Source: Liolophura sinensis (lineage: Eukaryota; Mollusca; Polyplacophora; Chitonida; Chitonidae). From it: 64,000 bases of DNA. The stretch lies in the NCBI RefSeq assembly GCF_032854445.1, contig NC_088306.1:314501-378500 (forward strand), in the 5' to 3' direction. Each line of letters opens with the position of its first letter. The stretch's first letter is position 1. The position numbers were made by a program, and so were the translations under genes. A model generated the notes under the pieces. That model searched no databases. It worked only from the letters and a program-made list of their open reading frames with translations, and was not told the DNA's origin. Positions 1-11,224 of this stretch are shown here, piece after piece.

Positions 1-340
1 TCTGTATACTTCACATCGGTTTGTGTCCTCTGTACACACCCTTCTGTATACCTCACATCACTTTGTGCCTCGTCGTAATGTAACATAATTTAATGTGAGG
101 TATATAGTAGGGTGTTTCCAGGAGACACAAGCCAGTGCAAGGCATGCAGGAGGTTGAGCCAAAAACACAAACTGGTGTGAAGTACACACTAAAGGGTGTG
201 TCCAGAAGCCAAGCTGATGTGAGGTATACAGTAGGATGTGCAAGAAGACACAAACTATTGTGAGATATACAACAGGGTGTGACCAGGAGCCAAGCTGATG
301 CGAGGTATACCGTAGGATGCGCCAAGAAGACACAAGATAT
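1..340. repeat. Minisatellite, about 42-bp period, with an internal inversion
   Basis: Imperfect units carrying GTGAGGTATACAGTAGG-like cores recur at about 94, 176, 219, 260 and 300 on the plus strand (41-43 bp apart). The first 70 bases hold the same unit in reverse complement (TCTGTATAC at 1 and 43). The array therefore flips direction between about 70 and 90. The minus-strand open frames here are by-products of the repeat. The array probably continues past the left edge. Confidence 0.8.
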
Positions 341-3288
341 TCCCGATGGTAAAAGTTAGTCCCCCCTCCCCTCCATATTCTTCCCCATTTTTACTATTGA
401 TTTTTTTACACAAGTATGTCTTATTGTGTGAATACAACTGTATGCAGAAGGTATTAAAGGGTAATCTTCATTAAGAAGTATCGTTTTCTTTAACTAGACA
501 GTATATCGACCTAATAGTTTTGAATAGCATGTATATTTCAAAGGATGTGAAGGATATGTATTCACCTTCGCTGGATTTGTTAGAAACTATAGATTCTCCA
601 GATGGTACATCTTATCTGGACTTATCTGGACCACAACGGTTTCTTGTCGCACCGAATTTTCGCCTTAAAAATAATTTCAGTTTTGATTTATTTTTGAAAT
701 TTATACCTGAATACCATTTTACCAAAGGCTCGTACCTATGCCATGTAGGAACATGTATCTCACCACTGGCACACTGATATTCATTTTCAGACATAAACTC
801 ACAAAGCTTACAAAGGCGATATAGGAGAAAATCCCATCAAACTATTGCTGCTATTTTAGAATAGCTTAAAGTACTGTTCACAAAATATCAGCCTTGTCTG
901 TGCACGTCTTACAGTTCAAAATCGGCAATAAATTTGGTAAAATTTATAAAACAGGTCGCATTTGAGCCCGTCCTCAAACTGTATGGTGTTAACACTTCAA
1001 ATATTATATTTAGTAGTCTGTATATTTACCGTTACTTATTGAAAAGCAATCATGTTAAGCCAGACTTGGTAAATACAGAATATTTCAGTTCTTTAGCAAT
1101 CATGGATTTCTTGACAAAAATCTGGAATATAACCACTGTAAACATTACACACGCTTTTATCATTAAAGAAGCTTTTCTGGTGTATCGTAACTTCTGTTGA
1201 CCTGCTTTCTCATTTCGTGTTAGTCTTACATGTACATGTGCCTACAATTAGCGTTGATTTGTGTAGTAAAAGCTAATGCATTCTTAAAATGCGTAAATGT
1301 TTTTCTCGACACTGATCGAAATTTTATTTACTAGCAATAATTCCGACGACTCAGCCTTGGCATATCTCAAGTGATTCATCGTTTAATGATTATGAGCAGC
1401 TGTTTTCGAGAACAGAAATTCCACACACCAAATTTTCGAAAAACTGTTGGCAGAATTATTAACATGTATCAGGGTATGTAACAGTATTTATTCGGTAAAT
1501 TATAACCAATATTGTATAATCAGTACTATTTATGAGAAATAAACAAGAAGACCTAGTTCTGTATCTTTATACAGCCACAAATATATCCATATAATATACA
1601 AGAATCATTTAATTTCAACGATACATTTCACCGATACATTTCCCAAACCATTTACAGGAAAGGCGCAAAACTCTGCTGTGAATGGGGCTTCTACATACAT
1701 ACGTACATGTCCTAATGCACCTGCAGTATGAATCGCAAGCACCTGAGACAATCTTTTCAAATAGGCCCAAGTACGTACTAGTTCATTTATAAAAGTGTCA
1801 AAATCTTTTAAGCCCTGAAAGTTTAAATAGTTTTACAAAAATCTGGAGATCTTAGCCTGCCATTCTCCACACTGTTGATACAAACACTTCTGTTGATCTC
1901 TTCTCTATCACATGGATTTGCGTTGTTCAGTATTTGTACTTCGCGGACAAAAGCATTATATTTTTGACAAGGCTATTAGAACCTATTGAGTAATGTTACC
2001 ACCCCCACCCCCCCCCCCCCCCCCCCACCCCTCAGCCCAATTGTCAACAACATTCATGTAAAAGAACAAAACTCAAAATGCCCGATATGAATGACAAAAT
2101 ATCGCTTAGTCATTAGTCACAAAAAGCAGGGGGGAAGGTGTGATTAGTTGAATGCTGCTTGAACATTATAATACTACTGATACATTTTATATATTATAGT
2201 ATTTTAGCTATTCCGACGTAGACCTATAACAACTATCCAATAAACATCGATAAAATGTGGGTTTGGACCAATCATCTTCGCTCCTCTGAGTGGAAATTAT
2301 TTGTCATCCAACAATGTGAAAAATAGCTTTATAGAATTGCAGCATCCTTGAGGCTATTCTATGTATCTTGCGATGATAACAACTAAACTTCATGAATTGT
2401 CTTTCATTAGGTCAATTTTAACAATAGGGTAAATTAGACTCATTAAAATACAAATTAATGTAAGTGTAGGTTTGAAAAAGCCAGATAGCATATGTATAAT
2501 CCACAATGATAATAAGCAAAAGTAAATGTGTTTCTTTTCAATGGGTTCAGAGCTGTGACGGGCACAAAAATGAGGACATACTGGCAGACTGACGGACAGG
2601 GCCATGACAGGACTGTTTACTAGTATCCCTACAAGGGCAGTATGTTCCTGGTGATTTTGAATGCTTGCTTCATTCATAGCTTACTTCCATTCCTGCCAAT
2701 CAAGGATATGTGGGCTATTGAACATTGGCCAGTTTGAATGTTTTCTGCAGACTTTAAAAACTGTTTTCCCAATCACTATTGTTCAGTACTCACAAGGTGC
2801 ATTGTATTTCTGTGAAACTACTGTTACGATTGTGTTACAATGTCGTGATTAAATTCTAAACATTTAACAAAGGTTTCCAGTGTTTTCTTACTTCAAGAAT
2901 ATTGGCCTTACAGATCCCATTCATTTCTACGAGAGGAGCTTGTCAGTAATCACACAACACCAGTCCTATCATTTGTCGTTTCATAATTCCATCCTGGCGA
3001 TGAACTTTTTTCTGAGACACTAGGACCGCCATATGTACCAGATCGCTGAAGAAAGACGATTTGTACAAGCGTCCTTTGGGAAGAGAACGGATTAAAAGAT
3101 CTTCTAGATTTAGCTGCTACTTGATCCATGAATATTTATATAATGTGTAAAGTGTGAGGGCAGTGTCGATGCGGGAACTGTCCAGGGTGATATTTGACAG
3201 GTGTTCTAAGCGGATGAATGCCCTGCATTCTTTTTCTGTCTCCCTCTCAGTATCGTCAATATTCCAATCGCTTTTGTCAATACTCTTT
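341..3288. other. Non-repetitive AT-rich stretch, no supported gene
   Basis: Only short open frames (60-95 codons) without recognisable domains or convincing splice context are present. There is a poly-C tract near 1999-2030. I see no gene or named repeat here. Confidence 0.5.
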
Positions 3289-3299
3289 AATGGCTAATT

Positions 3300-3566
3300 T
3301 TTTTTTTTTTTTTTGATTGGTGTTTTACGCCGTACTCAAGAATATTTCACTTATACGACGGCGGCCAGCATTATGGTGGGTGGAAACCGGGCACAGCCAG
3401 GGGGAAACCCACGACCATCCGCAGGTTGCGGACAGACCTTCCCACTTACGGCCGGAGAGGAAGCCAGCATGAGCTGGACTTGAACTCACAGCGACCGCAT
3501 TGATGAGAGGCTCCTGGGTCATTACGCTGCGCTAGCGCGCTAACCGACTGAGCCACGGAGGCCCCC
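3300..3566 (-). mobile_element. Complete tRNA-derived SINE (family A)
   Basis: On the minus strand the element starts with a tRNA-like head (GGGCCTCCGTGGCTCAGTCG, box A; then GTGAGTTCAAGTCC, box B). A conserved core follows (GCTGGCTTCCTCTCCGGCCG ... CCGTCGTATAAGTGAAATAT), and the tail ends in AACACCAATCAAAAA. It is flanked by an exact 11-bp target-site duplication, AATGGCTAATT, at 3289-3299 and 3567-3577. This shows insertion by target-primed reverse transcription. The core resembles those of SINE superfamilies shared across spiralians (MetaSINE-like), which I infer from memory and have not searched. The 65-codon frame inside is not a gene. Confidence 0.92.
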
Positions 3567-3577
3567 AATGGCTAATT

Positions 3578-3886
3578 AGGTTAGCTGATATCAACACAGA
3601 ACTTTTATTTAAGCCCAATACCGAATCTGACCGAATAAAATGAATCTTTCAACAGCTCAACCAAACTCCTGTGACCTCAAAAACCAACATTTGGTAACCG
3701 ATCTAAAATTATTTTTATAATTTCCAGGATTCAAGAAAGTTAAATTTTTGTCAGTGATATCGGCCATCACAGATTCTGTTGTCTTAACTGAAATTTATTA
3801 AGAGACTCGAGAGGGGTATTATGCTCACATTAATTAGTGGGCCCTGTGGGAGCGTCATTCTAAATATGGTGCTCCGGTAACGGTAA
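3578..3886. other. Unique spacer between two SINEs
   Basis: AT-rich sequence between two complete SINE insertions, with no open frame or repeat that I can support. Confidence 0.5.
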
Positions 3887-3897
3887 TCTTGAAATAT

Positions 3898-4135
3898 ATC
3901 TATTTATTTGATTGATGTTTTACGCTGTACTCAAGGATATTTCACTTATACGACGGTGGCCAGCATTTATGGTGGGTTGAAACGGGGCAGGACGACCGTC
4001 CGCAGGTTTTGGCAGACCTTCCCACTAACGGCCGGAGAGAAAGCCAGCATGAGCTGGACTTGAAATCACAGCGACCGCATTGTTGAAAGGCTCCTGGGTC
4101 ATTACGCTGCGCTAGCGTGCTAAGAGGCCCCCCAC
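3898..4135 (-). mobile_element. Complete but internally deleted tRNA-derived SINE (family A)
   Basis: Same family and strand as the copy at 3.3 kb. The core has lost part of the GGGCACAGCCAGG region and the last bases of the tRNA head are shortened. An exact 11-bp target-site duplication TCTTGAAATAT brackets it at 3887-3897 and 4136-4146. Confidence 0.9.
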
Positions 4136-4146
4136 TCTTGAAATAT

Positions 4147-4620
4147 GAGATTAAACCACGTGGCTATTGTGACTGGCCATTCCATCAATTTCCACTCGGA
4201 ACGTTCGCTATCTTTTTATTACTTGTCGATGTTTTTCTTTCACAGCGACATGGGATGCAATACGGCTAGTATGGCCGTACCACTTTTAATAAAAAAAAAA
4301 ACCTAAAAAAAAAATTTTAAATAAAAAATAAAATAAATTAAATCAAAAGTAAAACTGAACAAATTTAAAGGCGACTATCAAAATGCAGGCCCATGCACAC
4401 AAATCTGCACTGTAGACTGTTAGGCACATAAAACTAAAATGGATCTATGTGAAGAATAAAAACTCTGTCAAACGGTTTCAGGGCATCTCCTGTCATCTAG
4501 CATCTCAAAGCTTCCGGGGCATAGGCGGCGCCTGGACCCTCGCCTTTTGTGCTCGGATGGTTTTCAAATTGCTTCAGATTGCTTCTGTTTAATATTGAAC
4601 AATTTTTTTTTATATACGCT
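4147..4620. other. Intergenic, A-rich stretch
   Basis: Contains an A-rich run at about 4288-4350 (AATAAAAAAAAAAACC and further A-rich sequence). No gene or clear repeat family is seen. Confidence 0.5.
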
Positions 4621-6430
4621 TCCCATGGACGGAATTTCAAACCTTAGCCTTACGTCTCATTGCATTTGTGTTTACCTCATTATTATCTCGGAAAGAATGT
4701 AACGCATTGTCCAACTCATTGAAATAAATATAATGTTCATAATCCAAAACTTTTTCATGTTTAAAATGAATGTGTCTTGCCGAAAAAAAATTGCTTCCCT
4801 TGTCCAGAACATCTCTGGTAAACACAATACATCAATTTATATTGCAACATTGGGAATATTTATTGTGAAAATAAAGGCGTTTGTGATCTCCTTTAAATTC
4901 TTCCACTCCATATATTGAACCGCTTACATAGCTTCTGTATACTTCCTTTGTGCTGCATTTTGCGCTCTGTCGTAATGGTTATTTGAATTCAATTTGATGA
5001 TGGAAAATGTTTACTCAATGGAATCGAGATAGTACACTTATAGTTTTTAATCGGAAACCAATTATATTTACATATTTTTTGGAAAAATTTTTATTGCAGT
5101 TGTTTTAACGACTGTTAAATTCTTTAATGAAAGTGATGTGTCATCTGCAAAATACGTGTAGACGCCTTTGACATGTTCCCTCCTCCAAAGACCAACACAT
5201 ACGGCGAAATTGGATAGCCTATTAACACCTCTGTGATTAGGAAACCAATATGTTGATACATCTCGAAATGACTGGTCCAAAGCTGAATATTTCTAGTACT
5301 GTTTTCCAGGAAATTACGATCGATTGACCATATGTCTTCTCCAAACCCAAACCACTCAATGCTTGTGGTGGTGTAACTCTTTGAGACCTCTTATTTTTTC
5401 AGTACCCTTATAAAAATCTATTGAAGATTCAACTAAACTAGGGTTTCTTATTGTTATTGTTGAGTCATCAGCAAAATAAACACCTTTTACCTCATGTATC
5501 CTTTTTCCCTTGTGCTTAAAAAAGGGCATATGTGTCATAGTCCTTAATTTAATATTGATAATCTCCGCATATATTATGAGCAGGTAAGATGATAACGAAC
5601 AGCCTTCTTTTGGTTCTGTTGAATTATTATACCAACCTTCATGTACCGATAAAAGACAACTTGATGTTCCTCTATAAAAAAGCCTTATCCATTTGCAAAT
5701 ATTTCAAATGGATAGTTTTATTGTTCTCTCCAGAAAGTTAATTCAACTATAAAACCAAACGCCTTTTCAAAGTCATAAGACAAAAATAAAATGTTTGTGT
5801 TTCATGTAAGCCTATAATATGTGCTATGGCTATTCTGATTCGGTCAGCTAAAAAAATTTGGAAGTATCTTGTAATCTGTGTTTAGCAAATTGACAGGGTG
5901 CCAATTTTTCAGGTAATTAGGATTCCTTCCAGATTGTGTGTTTTTTAAAATTAGAGTTAGGGCCAACTGTAGGGTCCTATACTTCTCTTATTGTAGGCCT
6001 ATACCTGATTTACATCCAGATCACCGTTATCAAAAGATTACTCTCAAATAAAACTGCTTCAGGTCAGTCCAAAATGTTTGTAAAATTCATTTGTCGGTCC
6101 ATCAGAACCTAGGCATTTGTTCAACTGCGGAGATTTTGCTTCACTGAGAAATTCATTCTCTGCAAACGGTGAATCAAAGTCATTGTTTTCAGCTTCCGTG
6201 ACCGAAGGGGTTTCTGAGTTCCCAATAAGAGAATCAAAGTAATTATCAAAACTGTAGCCTCTCTCATGTTTTGTTGAATATAAATTATGATAAGACGTGT
6301 GTATTTCAAAGAAAACTTCATTGAGATTTGTTTTATCATCACCAACAGATCAGTAGGCTTCAAAATTGTTTTTTTGCTGGCACGTAATTTTTGTAAATCT
6401 GTCGATCATTTGGACACAGACCCCCCATTA
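4620..6430 (-). pseudogene. Decayed L1/Tx1-like reverse transcriptase, with two FADD boxes
   Basis: Reading the minus strand across frames, fragments of an L1-type ORF2 reverse transcriptase follow each other in order. LNKCLGSDGPTNEFYKHFGL (about 6123-6062) matches the K-x-PGxDG-x-x-x-EFYK block. NYLKNWHPVNLLNTDYK (about 5930-5880) matches the NWRPISLLN-x-DYK block. GCSLSSYLLIIYAEIINIK (about 5610-5555) matches the GCPLSPYLF block. VKGVYFADDSTITI (about 5490-5447) is the catalytic Y/F-ADD box. A second, separate GYPISPYV ... KGVYTYFADDTSLSL segment lies at about 5215-5125, so parts of two copies sit on the same strand. Many stops and frameshifts show that neither is functional. The frame at 4637-4825 may be a C-terminal remnant, but I cannot assign it firmly. 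Family placement is by motif recall only. Confidence 0.72.
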
Positions 6431-7028
6431 CAACTTCCGTTTTGTAGTTCTGTGTATTTTAGGGTATAAAGTCTTTTTTTGCTCCCAGGCGTCCATTTTT
6501 GGTGTACAGGTGCATGCTTGGTATTAAAATGCTGGAAACTGTCTAATCTTTGAGGAGGTATGAGCTTTATTGACGAAAGTTTGAAATTCCGATCGAGAGG
6601 ACACAAGGTGTGAGGTAGTGATGAGGCTGCGTTACGTCTCCTTGGCGTTGCTAGGTACGCCTCCCAGCTGCTAAAACGGAGTGCTTCATACAGGAAGGTG
6701 TTGTCCTTGTGATAATAAGTTTTAAACCATGTAGAGTCTTTATTTTAATCCCGTACTGAGCCTATGTCATACGTGTCATTTCGTGATGCCTGATGGGTCC
6801 CAATTTTTTGTCACAGCTCGGAGCTTACCTCTTTTTCGAACTGGCTGAAAATGACTCCGGTTTCAAAAGTTAGAATTACATTCATCTCTTGAATATGTGT
6901 CATTTTATTCCAAGACATTGTGTGCAGAAAGTAAAACCAGGGCATGTGTACAGGTATTTACACCTCTGTCCTACAGCGTATGTTTATGGTTTGCTGTTGT
7001 TTATGCTGCTTCTGTGGTGTTTTTGCAG
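6431..7028. other. Intergenic; ends in a 3' splice-site-like sequence
   Basis: No open frame with recognisable content. The last 40 bases form a T-rich tract ending in TGGTGTTTTTGCAG at about 7028. This is a plausible acceptor for the B30.2-like exon that follows. Confidence 0.5.
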
Positions 7029-7627
7029 AGCCGACGCTGAGATTCACAGAGACAGACGACAGTCAGCTGAGAATTGCTGACAGCGGCTCTGTGGTACCGG
7101 TAAAGGGTGAGGGCTTGTACAGGGGGAGTTGGAGGAGGGCTGTGACAGACGGCCGTACCAGACAAGCAGGTACTACTGGGAGATACACATCACCTGTTCA
7201 CATGACGGTTACTGTGGCTGTCGTGTAGGAGTGACACAGGAGAGCCGTGGTGTGAGGGGGATGGCAAACCTTGGCCGTAACTCCTGGAACATTGGGATGG
7301 ATTACCGTGGTGATGAGGTTAGGTGTTTTATAATCACTGTGGTGGAGAGGTCAAACCTGACTATCTGCTGGGGAGACGTTACACACGACCTCATCACCTG
7401 GGTCTGTACCTGGACTGTGATGACCACTCACTGACAGTCCTGGACTGTGACAACAACCAGGTAATGTACACTGTCAGTGATGTTGTTGTCACAGAGACTC
7501 TCGTGCTATGATGTCTGTGAGGTTGTGTTTGATGTCTGGTATGGATGGATCTGTGTCTGCTCGTCTGGTAACGGGTCACTCTGCAACTCTGCCTCAAGTT
7601 CTCTGTGATATGTTAAACACTTCCTGA
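7029..7627 (+). pseudogene. B30.2/SPRY-domain exon, frameshifted
   Basis: After a strong acceptor (TGTTTTTGCAG) comes a single exon-sized block with B30.2/SPRY features. These are RFTETDDSQLRIADSG, then RYYWEIHI (7168 on), GYCGCRVGVTQE, NSWNIGMDY, and in another frame LGLYLDCDDHSLTVLDCD and NNQVMYTVSD. The tail reads SGMDGSVSARLVTGHSATLP and ends in TGA at 7625-7627. B30.2 domains usually bind a protein or ligand at the end of TRIM-like, NLR-like or butyrophilin-like proteins. The reading frame shifts three times: near 7153, near 7327 (in TTTTATA), and near 7500. Each looks like loss of one or a few bases. The total length (about 199 codons) fits a whole domain. It is probably the relic terminal exon of a TRIM-like gene. 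Sequencing error at the first two sites is possible, but three independent shifts favour a pseudogene. No partner domain (RING, B-box, coiled coil) is visible upstream. Confidence 0.75.
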
Positions 7628-8949
7628 CCAATAGGTAGGCTAATTATTTAATAAATCTTTTGCATCATAAAGTATTTCAATGAAATCCTGTCACTTTAGT
7701 TTACTCTTGTCAAACAAACTTATTATTTTGTGTGTCTACCTTCAATAAATTGGACCTAATGCCTACAAACTGGTTAGTGATCTGTTACAAGCTTATGGTT
7801 TGCTGTAGATATGCACACTGAGTCGCTCCCATCGGATATGTATATCACTTTAGAAAAGCACTGCAGAGAAAGAGAATAGTGTTGTTTTCAGTGGCTTTGT
7901 GCCCATTGTGAATCAGAATAAATAGGACTGTCACCATGGTAACTGAGGTGAACAGATCACGGTTTATATATAACAATACACATAGTCAACAAGGTAGGCC
8001 TTGTGAATGTATGGTATTTACTTGGTCATCTTAATAATTTATGTCTCAACAATATGCACAATTAGTTCATTATCGTTAATTTGCATAAAGATCAATGAAA
8101 ACTTATTCCTTGCGTACGTGTGGAGACAGCATTCATGTTTATAGTTACAGCCGGCAATGCCATTTGCCACGCTGAACGCGAAGTAGTACAGCCGATGAAT
8201 TACATGTAGGACAGGAAGCCAATCATTGCACTTGACCATTTAAGTTGTGATTCATATGAAATTCAGATTCTGAGATTTGCTTGATTGCCAAGCTGTTGTG
8301 AAAGGTGTATATAATACGTGATGCATTGTGCTCATCGGGTTGGGGAGATAACTCACACTGACAAAGTTTAGAGTGCCCGGTTCTCTCCCTTCTTTTTGTC
8401 ATAGCTTGCAGTCAGATACCTCAGTCATTCAGTGACAGGACATACGTTTTAAACAAAAAGGTTGAGGGATTATGGTGACTTTTACTTTACCAAGTAAATG
8501 AAAATTATATCTGCAAGAAACACCAAACACCAAAATTTATTTGATGAAAATTATTACAGGAAAATCTGTTCCCATAGCAGAACTTGTTGGGAACTGGAAA
8601 AAAGGTTTCCCCCGTTTCCCAGGTCAAAAGTACTCGGAACTGAAAAAGTGTTTCACAGGAATTCTGAATTACTCATGCCTGCATGTTAAATAAAATGTTG
8701 GGGTTGTATCTTGAAAAGTACTGCTTGTATTGAGCTCAGCTTTTCCACACTTGATACAGAGCATGATGAAGCGAGACAGATATTCCGTCAATGATTCGCG
8801 TATTAATTCACCTAAATTGCAAATTCATAACATAATTATAAATGTATGGTGTATTTAACAGAACCAATGTTAAACATGTTCTCAAAAAGTACAGCGCGTA
8901 CTGAGCTGAAGTTTTACATGCATATTGTGGTGTTTCGTCATTGTGTCAT
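7628..8949. other. Intergenic, no supported gene
   Basis: AT-rich sequence with only short open frames that lack domains. I see no repeats longer than simple runs. Confidence 0.5.
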
Positions 8950-9335
8950 TGTGTATGTATGCGTATCACTGTATGTGTATCACTGTATGTGTATCACTGT
9001 ATGTGTATCACTGTATGCGTATCACTGTATGTGTATCACTGTATGTGTATCACTGTATGTGTATCACTGTATGTGTATCACTGTATGTGTATCACTCTAT
9101 GTGTATCACTGTATGCACATCACTGTGTATCACTGTATGTGTATCACTGTATGCGTATCACTGTATGTGTATCACGGTATGCATATCACTGTATGCGTAT
9201 CACTGTATGTGTATCACTGTATGTGTATCACGGTATGCGCATCACTGTGTATCACTGTATGTGTATCACTGTATGTGTATCACTGTATGCGCATCACTGT
9301 GTATCACTGTATGTGTATCACTGTATACGCACCGT
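8950..9335 (+). repeat. 14-bp minisatellite (TATCACTGTATGTG)
   Basis: About 27 tandem copies of TATCACTGTATGTG, with variants TATGCG, TATGCA and a shortened CATCACTGTG form. Because 14 is not divisible by 3, the repeat rotates through all three forward frames. Since the unit has no stop in any frame, it produces three overlapping open frames of 133-172 codons rich in YHCMCITVCVSL. These are not proteins. Confidence 0.93.
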
Positions 9336-9339
9336 GTGT

Positions 9340-10519
9340 TAATCTTATACAGCTGGAAAAATAGAACTGAGTTTGTTAGCTTGTACATCTGCCTTCCTTG
9401 CGTCACTACATAATTACTTCATATCCATCTTACGGATATGCGATACACCTAAAGCACAATGACATATAAAGGTGGATGTTTCATCGCTGATTCTCTGTGT
9501 GCACGTTAATTACTGTAAATTACCAAATTCACGATTTCAGTACTTTGTGTATTGAGCTGAAGTTTTGCTTTCTTGTGTCTCCTACAGATAAGCTAAGGCT
9601 TCCAAATCTAAATTTTCTGTTCTTTTCAACATTGGCTGGAGTACAAATTGTGACAGTTTGGGTATGTAGATAAATATTGTTGGGCATTGAAGTATGGAAT
9701 AGCTGAGGTGTTACACAGCCATGTGAATGACACATTACATTATTTCTAATGGTGTCATGAAACAAACTATATTGCTTTTTATTAACATTGTTGTTTTTTT
9801 CTTATCTCGCCTTTGTGAAGTAAGGGTGATTGGCTGGTTAAGATGTTATACCTCTTGTACAATGGGATCTTTGCACACATGAATTGAAGGGTAAGCTTTG
9901 TTTTTTTTAGCTCCAACAACATACAGAAACATATTTTTTAAATATACTTTTTGTCTTCTATGTTTAAGGGATCATGCATGGTGTGAACATCCACATGTGA
10001 CCTATTGATAGAAGGTCGAACTTCTTATTGATTTTAGCTTTTTGGCTGTGTGAATAATTTCTTAGTCAATCTGAGTGAAAGACTTTGAATGTAAAACCAC
10101 ACCAGTTTTATGAACTTCACACTGTTTTTCTGTAGTAAACACCTCTTCTCATCTTTTCGAGATTTATGGCCTTTGCCAACCTTATGTATTTCTTTTAATC
10201 AAGGAAACTTTCATGTAGGGCTACAATTTTTGTTCACAGGCCTGTAACCTACATGTAGGAAATCAAGATTGATGGCACTGATAAGCAGGTAAAAATTGCA
10301 GATAAAATTGGCAACCTTTACCAGACAAGTCATCGTTTTTACGTTTTGTGAGCTCACCTTGTTTTCCCTTGTATAAATACAGAGCCTTTCATGTAATGCT
10401 ACCGCTTCTCGCATAAACACCTTCCTAGAGCAGCTTATTGTCTTTCTGGTATTGTCTTTCCTACATGTAGGAGCCTATGGCGTTGGTCGATGTTAAAACC
10501 ATCCACATAGATTTACATG
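9340..10519. other. Intergenic between two satellites
   Basis: No supported gene. Several copies of the short palindrome CCTACATGTAGG occur (for example 10248 and 10459). Confidence 0.5.
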
Positions 10520-11224
10520 TTGTGGTCTGATACCCACCTGTCTGTTATAACAGTGTATTACATACTATAAACTACACTAGATGTACCCTGTAGGGTTTAA
10601 CACAATATTGTGGTCTGACACCCACCTTTCTGTCATACTGTATTACATACTATACCTACACTAGATGTACCCTGTAGGTTTTAAAACATCATTGTGGTCT
10701 GACACCCACCTGTCTGTCATACTGTATTACATATTATACATACACTAGATGTACCCTGTGCGGTCTAACACACCATTGTGGTCTGACACCCACCTGTCTG
10801 TCATAATGTATTACATACTATACCTACACTAGATGTACACTGTAGGGTTTAACACAATATTGTGGTCTGACACCCACCTTTCTGTCATACTGTATTACAT
10901 ACTAAACCTACACTAGATGTACCCTGTAGGTTTTAAAACATCATTGTGGTCTGACACCCACCTGTCTGTCATATTGTATTACATACTATACATACACTAG
11001 ATGTACCCTGTGCAGTCTAACACACCATTGTGGTCTTACACCCACCTGTCTGTCATACTGCATTACATACTATACCTACACTAGATGTACACTGTACGGT
11101 CTAACACACCATTGTGGTCTGACACCCACCTGTCTGTCATACTGTATTACATACTATACCTACACTAGATGTACACTGTAGTGTTTAACACACCATTGTG
11201 GTCTGACACCCAAATTTCTGTCAT

